A DNA stretch of 19,158 bases from AP-16 sp036395835 (GTDB taxonomy: Bacteria; Pseudomonadota; Alphaproteobacteria; Rhizobiales; Xanthobacteraceae): positions 1-19,158 of the forward strand of contig DASWCW010000143.1 of the NCBI GenBank assembly GCA_036395835.1, in the 5' to 3' direction. Positions 1-7,175 of this stretch are shown here, one piece after another. Every line of letters starts with the position of its first letter. Positions within the stretch are counted from its first letter, which is position 1. The notes under the pieces are model-generated. The model worked only from the letters and a program-made list of their open reading frames with translations, did no database searches and was not told the DNA's origin. The position numbers were made by a program, and so were the translations under genes.

Positions 1-46
1 GATCGGTCGTCCGAGTGGATGTGGCCTCGTTCATATGCAGCGTCGT

Positions 47-53
47 GTTAGGC
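47..53 (-). other. attC-like core heptamer at a gene end
   Basis: Read on the minus strand, the bases are GCCTAAC, which fits the integron attC core RYYYAAC. Read on the plus strand they are GTTAGGC, which fits GTTRRRY. The TAA inside the heptamer is the stop codon of the small membrane-protein gene, an arrangement common in integron cassettes. Next to it on the minus strand is ACGACGCTGCA, loosely like the inner part of an attC arm. The partner core would lie left of the window edge and cannot be seen, so this is only a half-site. A heptamer this degenerate also occurs by chance. Confidence 0.3.
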
Positions 54-368
54 CGATCTTTTCGACTGTCGCGCACGAATCACCAACCAAATCTTCCGCC
101 CGACGATTAGAGCTACCTCACTCACGATAGCCGCCCCATACCCAGACAGATAAAGTACAGCGAGCCATAGCGCAACGCCAATGATGACGAAGACTACGCC
201 TGCATACATCCAGAATCCCGAAAGGATAAGTACAGGAATGGAGAGAAACCGGACGACGGGAGCGTAGTTTGGAAGTTCTGCAAACGGACTATAAACATAA
301 CCGATTATCGGAATGCCAAAGATAAGGTGAATACAGCGAAGAATCGAACGTTTGGTGGCATTATTCAT
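48..368 (-). CDS. small membrane protein, function unknown
   Basis: The gene encodes 106 residues with no signal peptide and two to three predicted membrane segments: roughly residues 10-25, 40-63 and 65-95, rich in Ile, Val, Leu and Phe. The C-terminus is basic (RARQSKRSA), which suggests it faces the cytoplasm. The N-terminal part (residues 7-32, with IHLIFGIPIIGYVYSPF) resembles a widespread family of short uncharacterised membrane proteins; no function is known to me. Base and codon use differ from every other gene here: many T- or A-ending codons (ATA, AGT, CTT, TTT) against very high GC at third positions elsewhere. That points to recent acquisition. ATG at 366-368 is the only good start, and no strong Shine-Dalgarno precedes it. 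Its stop codon lies in an attC-like heptamer. It is transcribed away from the neighbouring DUF1801 gene. Confidence 0.7.
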   Translation of the reverse strand: MNNATKRSILRCIHLIFGIPIIGYVYSPFAELPNYAPVVRFLSIPVLILSGFWMYAGVVFVIIGVALWLAVLYLSGYGAAIVSEVALIVGRKIWLVIRARQSKRSA

Positions 369-405
369 GATTGGTTTATAAATCTATTATGATTAGTTTG
401 TAAAT
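369..405. repeat. 22-bp-spaced direct repeat upstream of the small membrane-protein gene
   Basis: GATTGGTTTATAAAT at 369-383 and GATTAGTTTGTAAAT at 391-405 agree at 13 of 15 positions. Their starts are 22 bp apart, about two helical turns. They lie between the membrane-protein start codon and its candidate -35 box, and cover the -10 region. The spacing and place suit a tandem operator. A chance duplication in AT-rich DNA is the alternative. Confidence 0.5.
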
Positions 406-415
406 TGACACTCAA
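386..415 (-). promoter_or_regulatory. candidate sigma-70 promoter for the small membrane-protein gene
   Basis: On the minus strand a TTGAGT (-35, at 410-415) is followed after 18 nt by CATAAT (-10, at 386-391), about 18 bp before the ATG. Four of six -35 positions and five of six -10 positions match the consensus. The segment is much AT-richer than the rest of the window, which makes chance matches easier. Confidence 0.4.
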
Positions 416-438
416 GTGACGGGCGAGCGACAACAACC

Positions 439-972
439 ATGAAAAAAGCGAAAACAACCATGAAGAAGAGGAACCCCGAAAGCCTTCGGGGGAAGGAAGG
501 AAGAGAAGGAGATTCTCCTTCTCAGCCCCGAAAGGGTTCGGGGCCGTCCGCTGGCAGGCTGATAGATGCGAGAATCAAGGAGCTGAGTGATTGGCGGGGT
601 GAGACGCTCGCTCGGGTCCGAATTCTCATCAAGCAGGCCGACCCCGAAGCGGTCGAGGAATTGAAATGGGTGAAGCCGACGAACCCGGGAGGCGTCCCGG
701 TATGGTCCCATGCCGGAATGATCTGCACCGGCGAGACCTACAAGAATGTCGTGAAGATCACCTTCGCCAAGGGCGCCTCGTTGAAGGACCCTTCAGGCCT
801 CTTCAACTCCAGCCTCGAAGGCAACACCAGGCGTGCCATCGATCTCCATGAGGGCGACGAGATCGATGAAGAGGCGTTGAAGGCGCTCATTCGCGCCGCC
901 ATGGCACTGAACACGTCGGCGCGAGCGACCGCTGGCCCCGTCCGCTCTCGGAAGAGACCAAAGAGCGCTTGA
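439..972 (+). CDS. DUF1801 domain protein
   Basis: The gene encodes 177 residues. Residues about 40-158 form a DUF1801 (YdhG/YjbR-like) domain, recognised from IDARIKELSDWRGETL, EELKW, the P-x-W pair in GVPVWSHAGMICTG, TYKNVVKITFAKGA and NTRRAIDLHEGD. Biochemical function in this family is not established. Residues 1-39 are low-complexity and basic, encoded by DNA packed with palindromes (474-543). The C-terminal ~20 residues are also basic (RSRKRPKSA), so the domain has charged tails at both ends. There are two possible starts, 439 and 460, because the DNA around the start codon is repeated with a 21-bp period; no clear Shine-Dalgarno precedes either. It stands alone between the AT-rich membrane gene and topA. 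Related rhizobia, as I recall, often have dprA directly before topA, so this gene is probably an insertion there. Confidence 0.8.
   Translation: MKKAKTTMKKRNPESLRGKEGREGDSPSQPRKGSGPSAGRLIDARIKELSDWRGETLARVRILIKQADPEAVEELKWVKPTNPGGVPVWSHAGMICTGETYKNVVKITFAKGASLKDPSGLFNSSLEGNTRRAIDLHEGDEIDEEALKALIRAAMALNTSARATAGPVRSRKRPKSA
474..543. repeat. cluster of three palindromes inside the DUF1801 coding region
   Basis: Two near-identical 18-bp hairpins, CCCCGAAAGCCTTCGGGG (474-491) and CCCCGAAAGGGTTCGGGG (526-543), have 7-bp perfect arms and a 4-nt loop. Between them sits a third palindrome at 503-523, with 10-bp arms GAGAAGGAGA and TCTCCTTCTC around one T. The cluster is read in frame and encodes the low-complexity linker before the DUF1801 domain. 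It resembles an in-frame palindromic insertion, but I cannot name a family. Confidence 0.6.
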
Positions 973-1030
973 AGCCGGCAAGCTCGACGAAGCTCAACTC
1001 GCCGGTTGGGTAAAGCAAGCCAGCCAATTG

Positions 1031-1125
1031 CCCCGCCGGGTGGGGTGAGGCCGAGTCACCCCACCCCGGCAGCTCGCCAAAGGCTCGCTGCCGACCCTTC
1101 TCCTCCAGGGCAGGGAAAGCACCCG
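1031..1125. repeat. GC-rich palindromic intergenic repeat (possible terminator for the DUF1801 gene)
   Basis: The core is a long imperfect hairpin: left arm GCCGGGTGGGGTGA (1035-1048), 7-nt loop, right arm TCACCCCACCCCGGC (1056-1070), with one bulged base. It continues into a second weaker inverted repeat, GGCAG (1068-1072) against CTGCC near 1089-1093, and ends in a CCCT/AGGG-containing segment. This layout looks like the abundant palindromic intergenic repeats of rhizobial genomes (recognition from memory). No U-tract follows, so terminator function is uncertain. The rest of the 973-1303 gap shows no credible gene, only a possible topA promoter. Confidence 0.6.
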
Positions 1126-1214
1126 CCCCGCCGGCCGCGCCCGAATTTGGCCATAAGTCGCTGACAGCAAACAAAATTCTACGTGCAAATTCAGGCGCGA
1201 TCCCCGGTAACGAT

Positions 1215-1243
1215 TTGACAGGCGGGGGTGAGTTACCCATGTT
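1215..1243 (+). promoter_or_regulatory. possible topA promoter
   Basis: A perfect TTGACA (1215-1220) is followed after 17 nt by CATGTT (1238-1243). The -10 match is poor, but the -35 box, spacing and position about 60 bp upstream of the topA ATG are right, and the DNA around it is less GC-rich than the coding sequence. Confidence 0.35.
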
Positions 1244-1303
1244 CGCCGCAACTTGGTGGCCGGAACAGCATCATAATACCGTCAGGCCACGGATCGGATC
1301 TTC

Positions 1304-3967
1304 ATGAAGGTTGTCGTCGTCGAGTCTCCGGCCAAGGCCAAGACCATCAATAAATATCTGGGCCCTGGCTACGAGGTGCTGGCCTCGTTCGGCCATGTGC
1401 GCGACCTGCCGCCGAAAGACGGCTCGGTCGATCCCGAGCACGATTTCCGCATGATCTGGCAGGTCGATCCGAAGGCGGCGAAGCGCCTGTCCGATATCGC
1501 CAAAGCCATGAAGGGGGCCAAGAAGCTCATCCTGGCGACCGACCCCGACCGGGAGGGCGAGGCCATTTCCTGGCACGTCCTCGAGGTTCTCAAAGAGAAG
1601 CGCGCGCTCAAGCAGACGCAGGAAATCGAGCGCGTCGTCTTCAACGCCATCACCAAGCAGGCGGTGACCGAGGCGATGAAGCATCCGCGCGGCATCGATG
1701 CCGCGCTGGTCGATGCCTATCGGGCCCGCCGGGCGCTGGATTATCTCGTCGGCTTTACCTTATCTCCGGTGCTGTGGCGCAAGCTGCCCGGCGCGCGCTC
1801 CGCCGGCCGGGTGCAATCGGTGGCGCTGCGGCTCGTATGTGACCGCGAGCTCGAGATCGAGCGTTTCGTTCCGCGCGAATATTGGTCGCTGGCCGCGACT
1901 CTTGCCACGCCGCGCGGGGAGACATTCGAGGCACGCCTCGTCGGCGCCGACGGCAAGAAGATCCAGCGGCTCGACGTGGGTTCCGGCGCGGAAGCCGAAG
2001 CCTTCAAGCGGGCGCTCGAAAGCGCGAGCTTCGCGGTCGCCTCGGTCGAAGCCAAGCCGGCGAAGCGCCATCCGCAACCGCCGTTCACCACCTCGACCCT
2101 GCAGCAGGAAGCCAGCCGCAAGCTCGGTTTTGCGCCGGCCCATACCATGCGCGTGGCGCAACGGCTCTACGAAGGCGTCGAAATCGGCGGCGAGGCGGTC
2201 GGCCTCATCACCTACATGCGAACCGACGGGGTGCAGATCGCCGATGAGGCGGTTACGGCCGTCCGACAGCTGATCGGCGCGGATTTCGGCAAGGACTATA
2301 TTCCCGGCGCGCCGCGTCAGTATCAGAGCAAGGCCAAGAATGCCCAGGAAGCCCACGAGGCGATCCGACCGACCGAGCTCGACCGCCGCCCCGCAGCGGT
2401 GAAGCGCTTCGTCGATTCCGATCAGGCCAGGCTTTACGAGCTGATCTGGACGAGGACGGTCGCCAGCCAGATGGAATCCGCCGAACTGGAGCGTACGACC
2501 GCGGAGATCTCGGCCAGGGTGGGCGCGCGCCTGCTGGATTTGCGCGCGACCGGCACGGTCGTGAAGTTCGACGGATTTCTGCGGCTCTATCAGGAAGGCC
2601 GCGATGACGAGGGCGACGACGAGGAGTCGCGCCGCCTGCCCGCGATGAGCGCCGGCGAGAATCTCGCCAAGCGCACCATTGCGGCCACCCAGCATTTCAC
2701 CGAGCCGCCGCCGCGCTATTCGGAAGCCTCGCTCGTCAAGCGCATGGAGGAGCTCGGCATCGGTCGCCCCTCCACCTATGCGGCGATCCTCGCCGTGCTC
2801 AAGGACCGCGGTTACGTGCGCATCGACCGCAAGCGGCTCGTCCCCGAGGACAAGGGGCGGATCGTCGTGGCGTTCCTGGAAAGCTTCTTTGCCCGCTACG
2901 TGGAATACGATTTCACCGCCTCGCTCGAGGAGCAGCTCGACCGGGTCTCCAACAGCGAGGTCGCCTGGCGCGATCTGTTGCGGGATTTCTGGCGGGACTT
3001 CGCCGGCGCGGTCGACGATATCAAGGACCTGAGGATCGGAGACGTGCTCCAGGCGCTCGACGAGCTGCTCGGGCCGCACATCTTTCCGGCCCGCTCCGAC
3101 GGCAGCGATCCCCGGCAATGCCCGACCTGCGGCACCGGCCGCCTCTCGCTCAAGCTCGGCAAGTTCGGCGCCTTCATCGGCTGCTCGAATTATCCGGATT
3201 GCCGCTATACGCGCGCGCTCACGGCTCCGGAAAACGGCGGTGCCGAGACCGGCGTCAAGCTGCTCGGGGTGGATCCCGACACCGGCCTCGAAGTAACGCT
3301 GCGCAGCGGCCGGTTCGGGCCCTATGTTCAGCTCGGCGAGCAGGTCAACGGCGAGAAGCCCAAGCGAACGCCGTTGCCCAAAGGGCTCGCGCCCGATGAC
3401 GTCGACCTCGAGCGCGCCCTCGCGCTGCTTGGCCTCCCGCGGCAGATCGGCCTCCATCCGGAGACGGGCGAACCGATCATGGCCGGTCTCGGTCGCTTCG
3501 GTCCTTATGTGCAACACGGCAAGACCTATGCGAGTCTCGAGCCGGGAGACGACGTTCTCAACATCGGCCTCAACCGCGCGGTGACCCTGATCGCGGAAAA
3601 GCAGCTCAAGGGCGGGCGGGGCCGCCGGTTCGGCGCGGATCCCGGGCGATCGCTGGGCGAGCATCCGGTCAAGGGCGGCGTCGTCGTTGCCAAGCACGGC
3701 CGCTACGGTCCCTATGTCAGCCACAACGGCGTCAACGCCACGCTGCCGCACGACAAGATGCCGGAGACGGTAGGGCTCGAGGACGCGGTGGCGCTGATCG
3801 ACGCCAAGGCCGGCGCGCCTTCCAAGCGGCCGATGCCGCGGTCGCGGAAATCGGGCGCGCACAAGGCGCGCGCCTCGAGCAAATCGCGTTCGCCCGCCGG
3901 CACGCCCGCCGCCGCGCCCAGGGCACCAGGCAGAAAGACCATGCGAAGCCGAAAGGCGGCTGATTGA
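1304..3967 (+). CDS. topA: DNA topoisomerase I (type IA)
   Basis: The enzyme relaxes negatively supercoiled DNA by passing strands through a transient single-strand break with a 5'-phosphotyrosine link. The protein has 887 residues. The TOPRIM domain spans about 1-115, with E7 (VVVESPAKA) and the metal-binding D80-x-D82-x-E84 motif (ATDPDREGEA). The type IA core follows, with catalytic tyrosine Y304 in LITYMRTDG. A single tetracysteine zinc motif (C606, C609, C627, C633) is followed by three topoisomerase C-terminal repeats, each marked by GRFGPYV or GRYGPYV, and a basic Ser/Arg/Ala tail from about residue 845. E. coli TopA has three zinc fingers; one finger plus FGPYV repeats is, as I recall, usual in alphaproteobacteria. 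The stop codon overlaps the rnr start (TTGA), which implies co-translation. The ATG at 1304 gives the canonical N-terminus; GGATC upstream is a weak ribosome-binding site. Confidence 0.97.
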   Translation: MKVVVVESPAKAKTINKYLGPGYEVLASFGHVRDLPPKDGSVDPEHDFRMIWQVDPKAAKRLSDIAKAMKGAKKLILATDPDREGEAISWHVLEVLKEKRALKQTQEIERVVFNAITKQAVTEAMKHPRGIDAALVDAYRARRALDYLVGFTLSPVLWRKLPGARSAGRVQSVALRLVCDRELEIERFVPREYWSLAATLATPRGETFEARLVGADGKKIQRLDVGSGAEAEAFKRALESASFAVASVEAKPAKRHPQPPFTTSTLQQEASRKLGFAPAHTMRVAQRLYEGVEIGGEAVGLITYMRTDGVQIADEAVTAVRQLIGADFGKDYIPGAPRQYQSKAKNAQEAHEAIRPTELDRRPAAVKRFVDSDQARLYELIWTRTVASQMESAELERTTAEISARVGARLLDLRATGTVVKFDGFLRLYQEGRDDEGDDEESRRLPAMSAGENLAKRTIAATQHFTEPPPRYSEASLVKRMEELGIGRPSTYAAILAVLKDRGYVRIDRKRLVPEDKGRIVVAFLESFFARYVEYDFTASLEEQLDRVSNSEVAWRDLLRDFWRDFAGAVDDIKDLRIGDVLQALDELLGPHIFPARSDGSDPRQCPTCGTGRLSLKLGKFGAFIGCSNYPDCRYTRALTAPENGGAETGVKLLGVDPDTGLEVTLRSGRFGPYVQLGEQVNGEKPKRTPLPKGLAPDDVDLERALALLGLPRQIGLHPETGEPIMAGLGRFGPYVQHGKTYASLEPGDDVLNIGLNRAVTLIAEKQLKGGRGRRFGADPGRSLGEHPVKGGVVVAKHGRYGPYVSHNGVNATLPHDKMPETVGLEDAVALIDAKAGAPSKRPMPRSRKSGAHKARASSKSRSPAGTPAAAPRAPGRKTMRSRKAAD

Positions 3968-6306
3968 CGAGAGAGCCTCGGCGCAGCTTCGATCCGGCGG
4001 ATCCTTTGGCCAAACAGCCCGGCAACAAATCGAAACCACGCGGCCTTCCCAGCAAACCGGAGCTTCTGGCCTTCATCGGCACTCGTTCCGGCAAGCTCGG
4101 CACGCGCGAGATCGCCCGCGCCTTCGGCGTTTCCGGACACGAGCGCGTCGATCTGAAGAACATGCTTCGCGAGCTTGCCGACGAGGGTCACCTCGAGCGC
4201 CGGCGCAAGAAGCTGCATCGTTCCGGCAAATTGCCCTCCGTGGTTCTCGCCGACGTCATCGCGCGAGACACCGATGGCGAGCTGATTGCAGTCCCCACCG
4301 AGTGGGACGAGGAGGCCCACGGCTCGCCGCCCAGAATCCGCATCCATGTTCCGCGCCGCAGCCGGCCGGGAGAAATCGCCGGAATCGGCGATCGGGCATT
4401 GCTGCGAACCGAGGAGGTCGAAGACGCGGCGGACGAGATTCGGCACCAAGGCCGGGTTATCAAAGTCATCGATCGTGCCCAGCACCGGGTGCTGGGAATT
4501 TTCCGCGCTCTTCCCGGCGGCGGCGGCCGGCTCTCGCCGGTGGAGAAGAAACAGCTCGGAAAAGAGCTCGCCATTCCCCCGGGCGCAACCGCGGACGCCC
4601 AGGACGGCGACCTCGTCGCCGCCGAAGTGACGCGATCCGCCGGTTACGGGCTGCAGACCGCGCGCATCAAGGAGCGGCTCGGGTCGCTGAAGACCGAGCG
4701 CGCCGTGAGCATGATCGCCATTCACGCCCACGGCATTCCCAACGTGTTCCCCCGCGCGGCGCTGGCGGAAGCCGAGGCGGCGGTTGCCGCCGACCTCAGC
4801 GGTCGCGAGGACTGGCGGCAGGTTCCCTTCGTCACCATCGATCCCGCCGACGCCAAGGACCACGACGACGCGGTCCATGCCGCGGCCGACAGCGATGCGG
4901 GAAATCCCGGCGGCCATGTGGTTTGCGTGGCGATTGCCGACGTCGCGCACTACGTGCGGCCCGGCTCCCCGCTCGACCGCGAGGCGCTGCTGCGGGGCAA
5001 TTCCGTCTATTTCCCGGATCGGGTGGTTCCGATGCTGCCGGAACGCATCTCCAACGATCTGTGCTCGCTCAAGGCCGGCGTCGACCGACCGGCGATCGCG
5101 GTGCGGATGGTGATCGGCGCGGACGGTCGCAAGCGCTCGCACGCGTTTCATCGCGTCCTGATCCGTTCGGCCGCGCGGCTGCATTACGCGCAGGTTCAGG
5201 ACGGCGCCGACGGCGCAGCCGACGAGGCGATCGAGCCGCTGGTGTCCATGGTGATCGAGCCGCTCTATGCCGCCTACGCGGCCGTCAAGCGCGCGCGCGA
5301 CGACCGCGGGCCGCTCGAGCTCGATCTCCCCGAGCGCAAGATCCTGCTCAAGCCCGACGGCACGGTCGATCGCGTCATCACGCCGGTTCGGCTCGAATCA
5401 CACCGCTTGATCGAGGAATTCATGATCCTCGCCAATGTGGCGGCGGCGGAAACGTTGGAGCGAGCGCGCGTGCCGCTCATCTATCGCGTGCATGACGAGC
5501 CGGCGCTGGAAAAAATCCATGCCCTGCGCGAGTTCCTGCGCACGCTCGACATCTCGCTGCAAAAATCCCAGGCGCTGCGGCCGGCCGATTTCAATCGCAT
5601 CCTGAAGCGCGTGGAAGGCAGCGACGTCGAAAAGCTGGTGCACGAGGTCGTGCTGCGCAGCCAGTCGCAGGCCGAATATGCGGCCGAGAACTACGGCCAT
5701 TTCGGTCTCAACTTGCGGCGCTATGCGCATTTCACCTCGCCGATCCGCCGCTACGCGGATCTGATCGTGCATCGAGCGCTGATCCGCGCGCTGAAATTCG
5801 GCCGCGACGGGCTCCCGGAGAGCGAGGACGTCCGCTCGCTCGGAGAGATCGGGGCCAAGATCTCGGCGGCCGAACGCCGCGCCATGGTCGCCGAGCGGGA
5901 AACGGTCGACCGCCTGATCGCGCATTTTCTGGCGGAGAGGATCGGGGCGATGTTCGACGGCCACGTCAGCGGCGTTACCCGCGCGGGCCTGTTCGTCAAG
6001 CTCGACGACACCGGCGCCGACGGATTCATCCCGGCCAGAACGCTCGGCAGCGATTATTTCCGTTACCGCGAAGCGGAGCACGCGTTGGTCGGCGATGCGA
6101 GCGGCGAGACGCATCGGCTCGGCGATCGCGTGAAGGTCCGGCTGGTGGAAGCCATCCCGGTCGCCGGCGCGCTGCGCTTCGAGCTATTGTCCGAAGGCCG
6201 ACCGGGCTTGCGCCGCGGCCGCCGCGACAGCCGAACCGGACCGCGGACGGGCCGCGGCGAAATCCGCAGTCGAAACGAGCGGGCGGGCGGGAGGCAACGC
6301 CGATGA
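3964..6306 (+). CDS. rnr: ribonuclease R
   Basis: This is a processive 3'-to-5' exoribonuclease that degrades structured RNA, including rRNA and mRNA decay intermediates. The protein has 780 residues. An N-terminal winged-helix domain lies at about 33-85, followed by cold-shock domains and the RNB catalytic domain. Its metal-binding aspartates are D293, D299, D301 and D302 in IDPADAKDHDDAV. The RNB family signature (YAHFTSPIRRYADLIVHR) is at 587-604. An S1 domain lies at about 660-735, and a strongly basic Arg/Gly tail covers the last ~35 residues, as in other RNase R proteins. The start is a TTG at 3964 that overlaps the topA stop by 4 nt, with AAAGG 8 nt upstream; no in-frame ATG occurs before the winged-helix domain, so the TTG is well supported. 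Coupling to topA is likely. Confidence 0.95.
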   Translation: MTREPRRSFDPADPLAKQPGNKSKPRGLPSKPELLAFIGTRSGKLGTREIARAFGVSGHERVDLKNMLRELADEGHLERRRKKLHRSGKLPSVVLADVIARDTDGELIAVPTEWDEEAHGSPPRIRIHVPRRSRPGEIAGIGDRALLRTEEVEDAADEIRHQGRVIKVIDRAQHRVLGIFRALPGGGGRLSPVEKKQLGKELAIPPGATADAQDGDLVAAEVTRSAGYGLQTARIKERLGSLKTERAVSMIAIHAHGIPNVFPRAALAEAEAAVAADLSGREDWRQVPFVTIDPADAKDHDDAVHAAADSDAGNPGGHVVCVAIADVAHYVRPGSPLDREALLRGNSVYFPDRVVPMLPERISNDLCSLKAGVDRPAIAVRMVIGADGRKRSHAFHRVLIRSAARLHYAQVQDGADGAADEAIEPLVSMVIEPLYAAYAAVKRARDDRGPLELDLPERKILLKPDGTVDRVITPVRLESHRLIEEFMILANVAAAETLERARVPLIYRVHDEPALEKIHALREFLRTLDISLQKSQALRPADFNRILKRVEGSDVEKLVHEVVLRSQSQAEYAAENYGHFGLNLRRYAHFTSPIRRYADLIVHRALIRALKFGRDGLPESEDVRSLGEIGAKISAAERRAMVAERETVDRLIAHFLAERIGAMFDGHVSGVTRAGLFVKLDDTGADGFIPARTLGSDYFRYREAEHALVGDASGETHRLGDRVKVRLVEAIPVAGALRFELLSEGRPGLRRGRRDSRTGPRTGRGEIRSRNERAGGRQRR

Positions 6307-6383
6307 ACGCGCTGCCGATCCCGTTCCTGGAACGAGGACTGACGGCGTTCTATCCTGCGGACATCCTTGATCGTCAGCGTTGA
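6303..6383 (+). CDS. possible 26-residue ORF coupled to rnr
   Basis: An ATG at 6303 overlaps the rnr stop as ATGA and opens a frame of 26 codons (MNALPIPFLERGLTAFYPAD, then six more residues) ending in TGA at 6381-6383. The overlap is typical of translational coupling. The product has no recognisable domain or membrane segment and could be a chance ORF in the 92-bp rnr-NUDIX gap. I recall a DUF983 gene in this slot in many relatives, but the peptide does not look like a remnant of one. Confidence 0.2.
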   Translation: MNALPIPFLERGLTAFYPADILDRQR

Positions 6384-6398
6384 ACCGATCAGCGAGCG

Positions 6399-7130
6399 AT
6401 GATGGCCGACCTCGCAGAAGACATGACCAGGACCGAACCTGGCCGCTTTCCCACGCTGCGGCCGAAGGATGCCGCGACCATCATCCTGATCGACCGCTCG
6501 AGCGCGGACCCCAAGGTGCTGATGGGTCGCCGGCACGCCGGCCACAAGTTCATGCCGGACAAATTCGTGTTTCCGGGCGGGCGCGTCGAGGCGCGCGACC
6601 GCTATGTGCCGGTGGCCGGCCAGCTCGACCCGCAGGTCGAAGCCCGGCTGATGCAGCGGCTTCGACGGCCGAGCCGGATCCGGGCGCGCGTGCTCGCGGT
6701 TGCGGCGATCCGCGAAGCATTCGAGGAGACCGGGCTGCTCCTCGGCACCAAGGTCGCGAGTGCGCCGAAATTTCCCGACGGCTGCTGGAGCGCGTTCGCG
6801 GAGGCGGGCGTGCAGCCGAGCCTCGACGAGCTGCATTTCGTCGCCCGCGCCATCACCCCGCCGGGCCGGCCAAGGCGGTTCGATACGCGTTTCTTCGCCG
6901 CCGACGCGCGGTGCATCGCGCATCGCGTCGAGGGCATCATCGGTCCCGATGCCGAGCTCGTCGAGCTCACCTGGGTGCCGATCGCGGCCGCAAAAGCGCT
7001 CGACCTGCCGACCATCACCCATGTCGTGCTGGTCGATCTCGAGGCTCGGATCGCCGCGGGATTCGGGCACGAGTTGCCGGTTCCCTACTATCGCCGGATC
7101 AATCGCCGCTTCGTTCGGGAGTTGTTGTGA
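6399..7130 (+). CDS. NUDIX hydrolase with a split Nudix box
   Basis: The protein has 243 residues. Nudix enzymes hydrolyse nucleoside diphosphates linked to another group, using a divalent metal bound by the box glutamates. The box is interrupted: FVFPGGRVEARD (residues 56-67, with G60, G61 and E64) is separated by about 35 residues from AIREAFEETGLLL (R105, E106, E109, E110, G112). Similar insertions occur in NUDT19-like enzymes, several of which act on coenzyme A derivatives; substrate assignment here is only inference. The start could be M1 at 6399, M2 at 6402 or M9 at 6423; no strong Shine-Dalgarno separates them. It follows rnr on the same strand and precedes rpmG, an order I recall from other Rhizobiales, so co-transcription with topA-rnr is possible. 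Confidence 0.88.
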   Translation: MMADLAEDMTRTEPGRFPTLRPKDAATIILIDRSSADPKVLMGRRHAGHKFMPDKFVFPGGRVEARDRYVPVAGQLDPQVEARLMQRLRRPSRIRARVLAVAAIREAFEETGLLLGTKVASAPKFPDGCWSAFAEAGVQPSLDELHFVARAITPPGRPRRFDTRFFAADARCIAHRVEGIIGPDAELVELTWVPIAAAKALDLPTITHVVLVDLEARIAAGFGHELPVPYYRRINRRFVRELL

Positions 7131-7175
7131 GGCCGCGCGCGAGCTTGATGTGACCGAAAACGCGGCCCGTGCTGC

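Noticed and set aside
405..410. TTGACA on the plus strand as a -35 box for the DUF1801 gene
   Set aside because: No acceptable -10 box lies 15-19 nt downstream before the start codon.
412..711. A 99-codon minus-strand frame overlapping the DUF1801 gene
   Set aside because: It is antisense to the conserved DUF1801 domain and starts inside the candidate promoter region of the neighbouring gene.
994..1251. Two minus-strand frames (85 and 117 codons) in the DUF1801-topA gap
   Set aside because: They run through the palindromic repeat, lack a plausible ribosome-binding site and show no family resemblance.
1760..4039. A 759-codon open frame on the minus strand opposite topA
   Set aside because: It is an antisense shadow: topA has intact motifs across the same DNA, and long antisense frames are expected in GC-rich genes with strong third-position bias.
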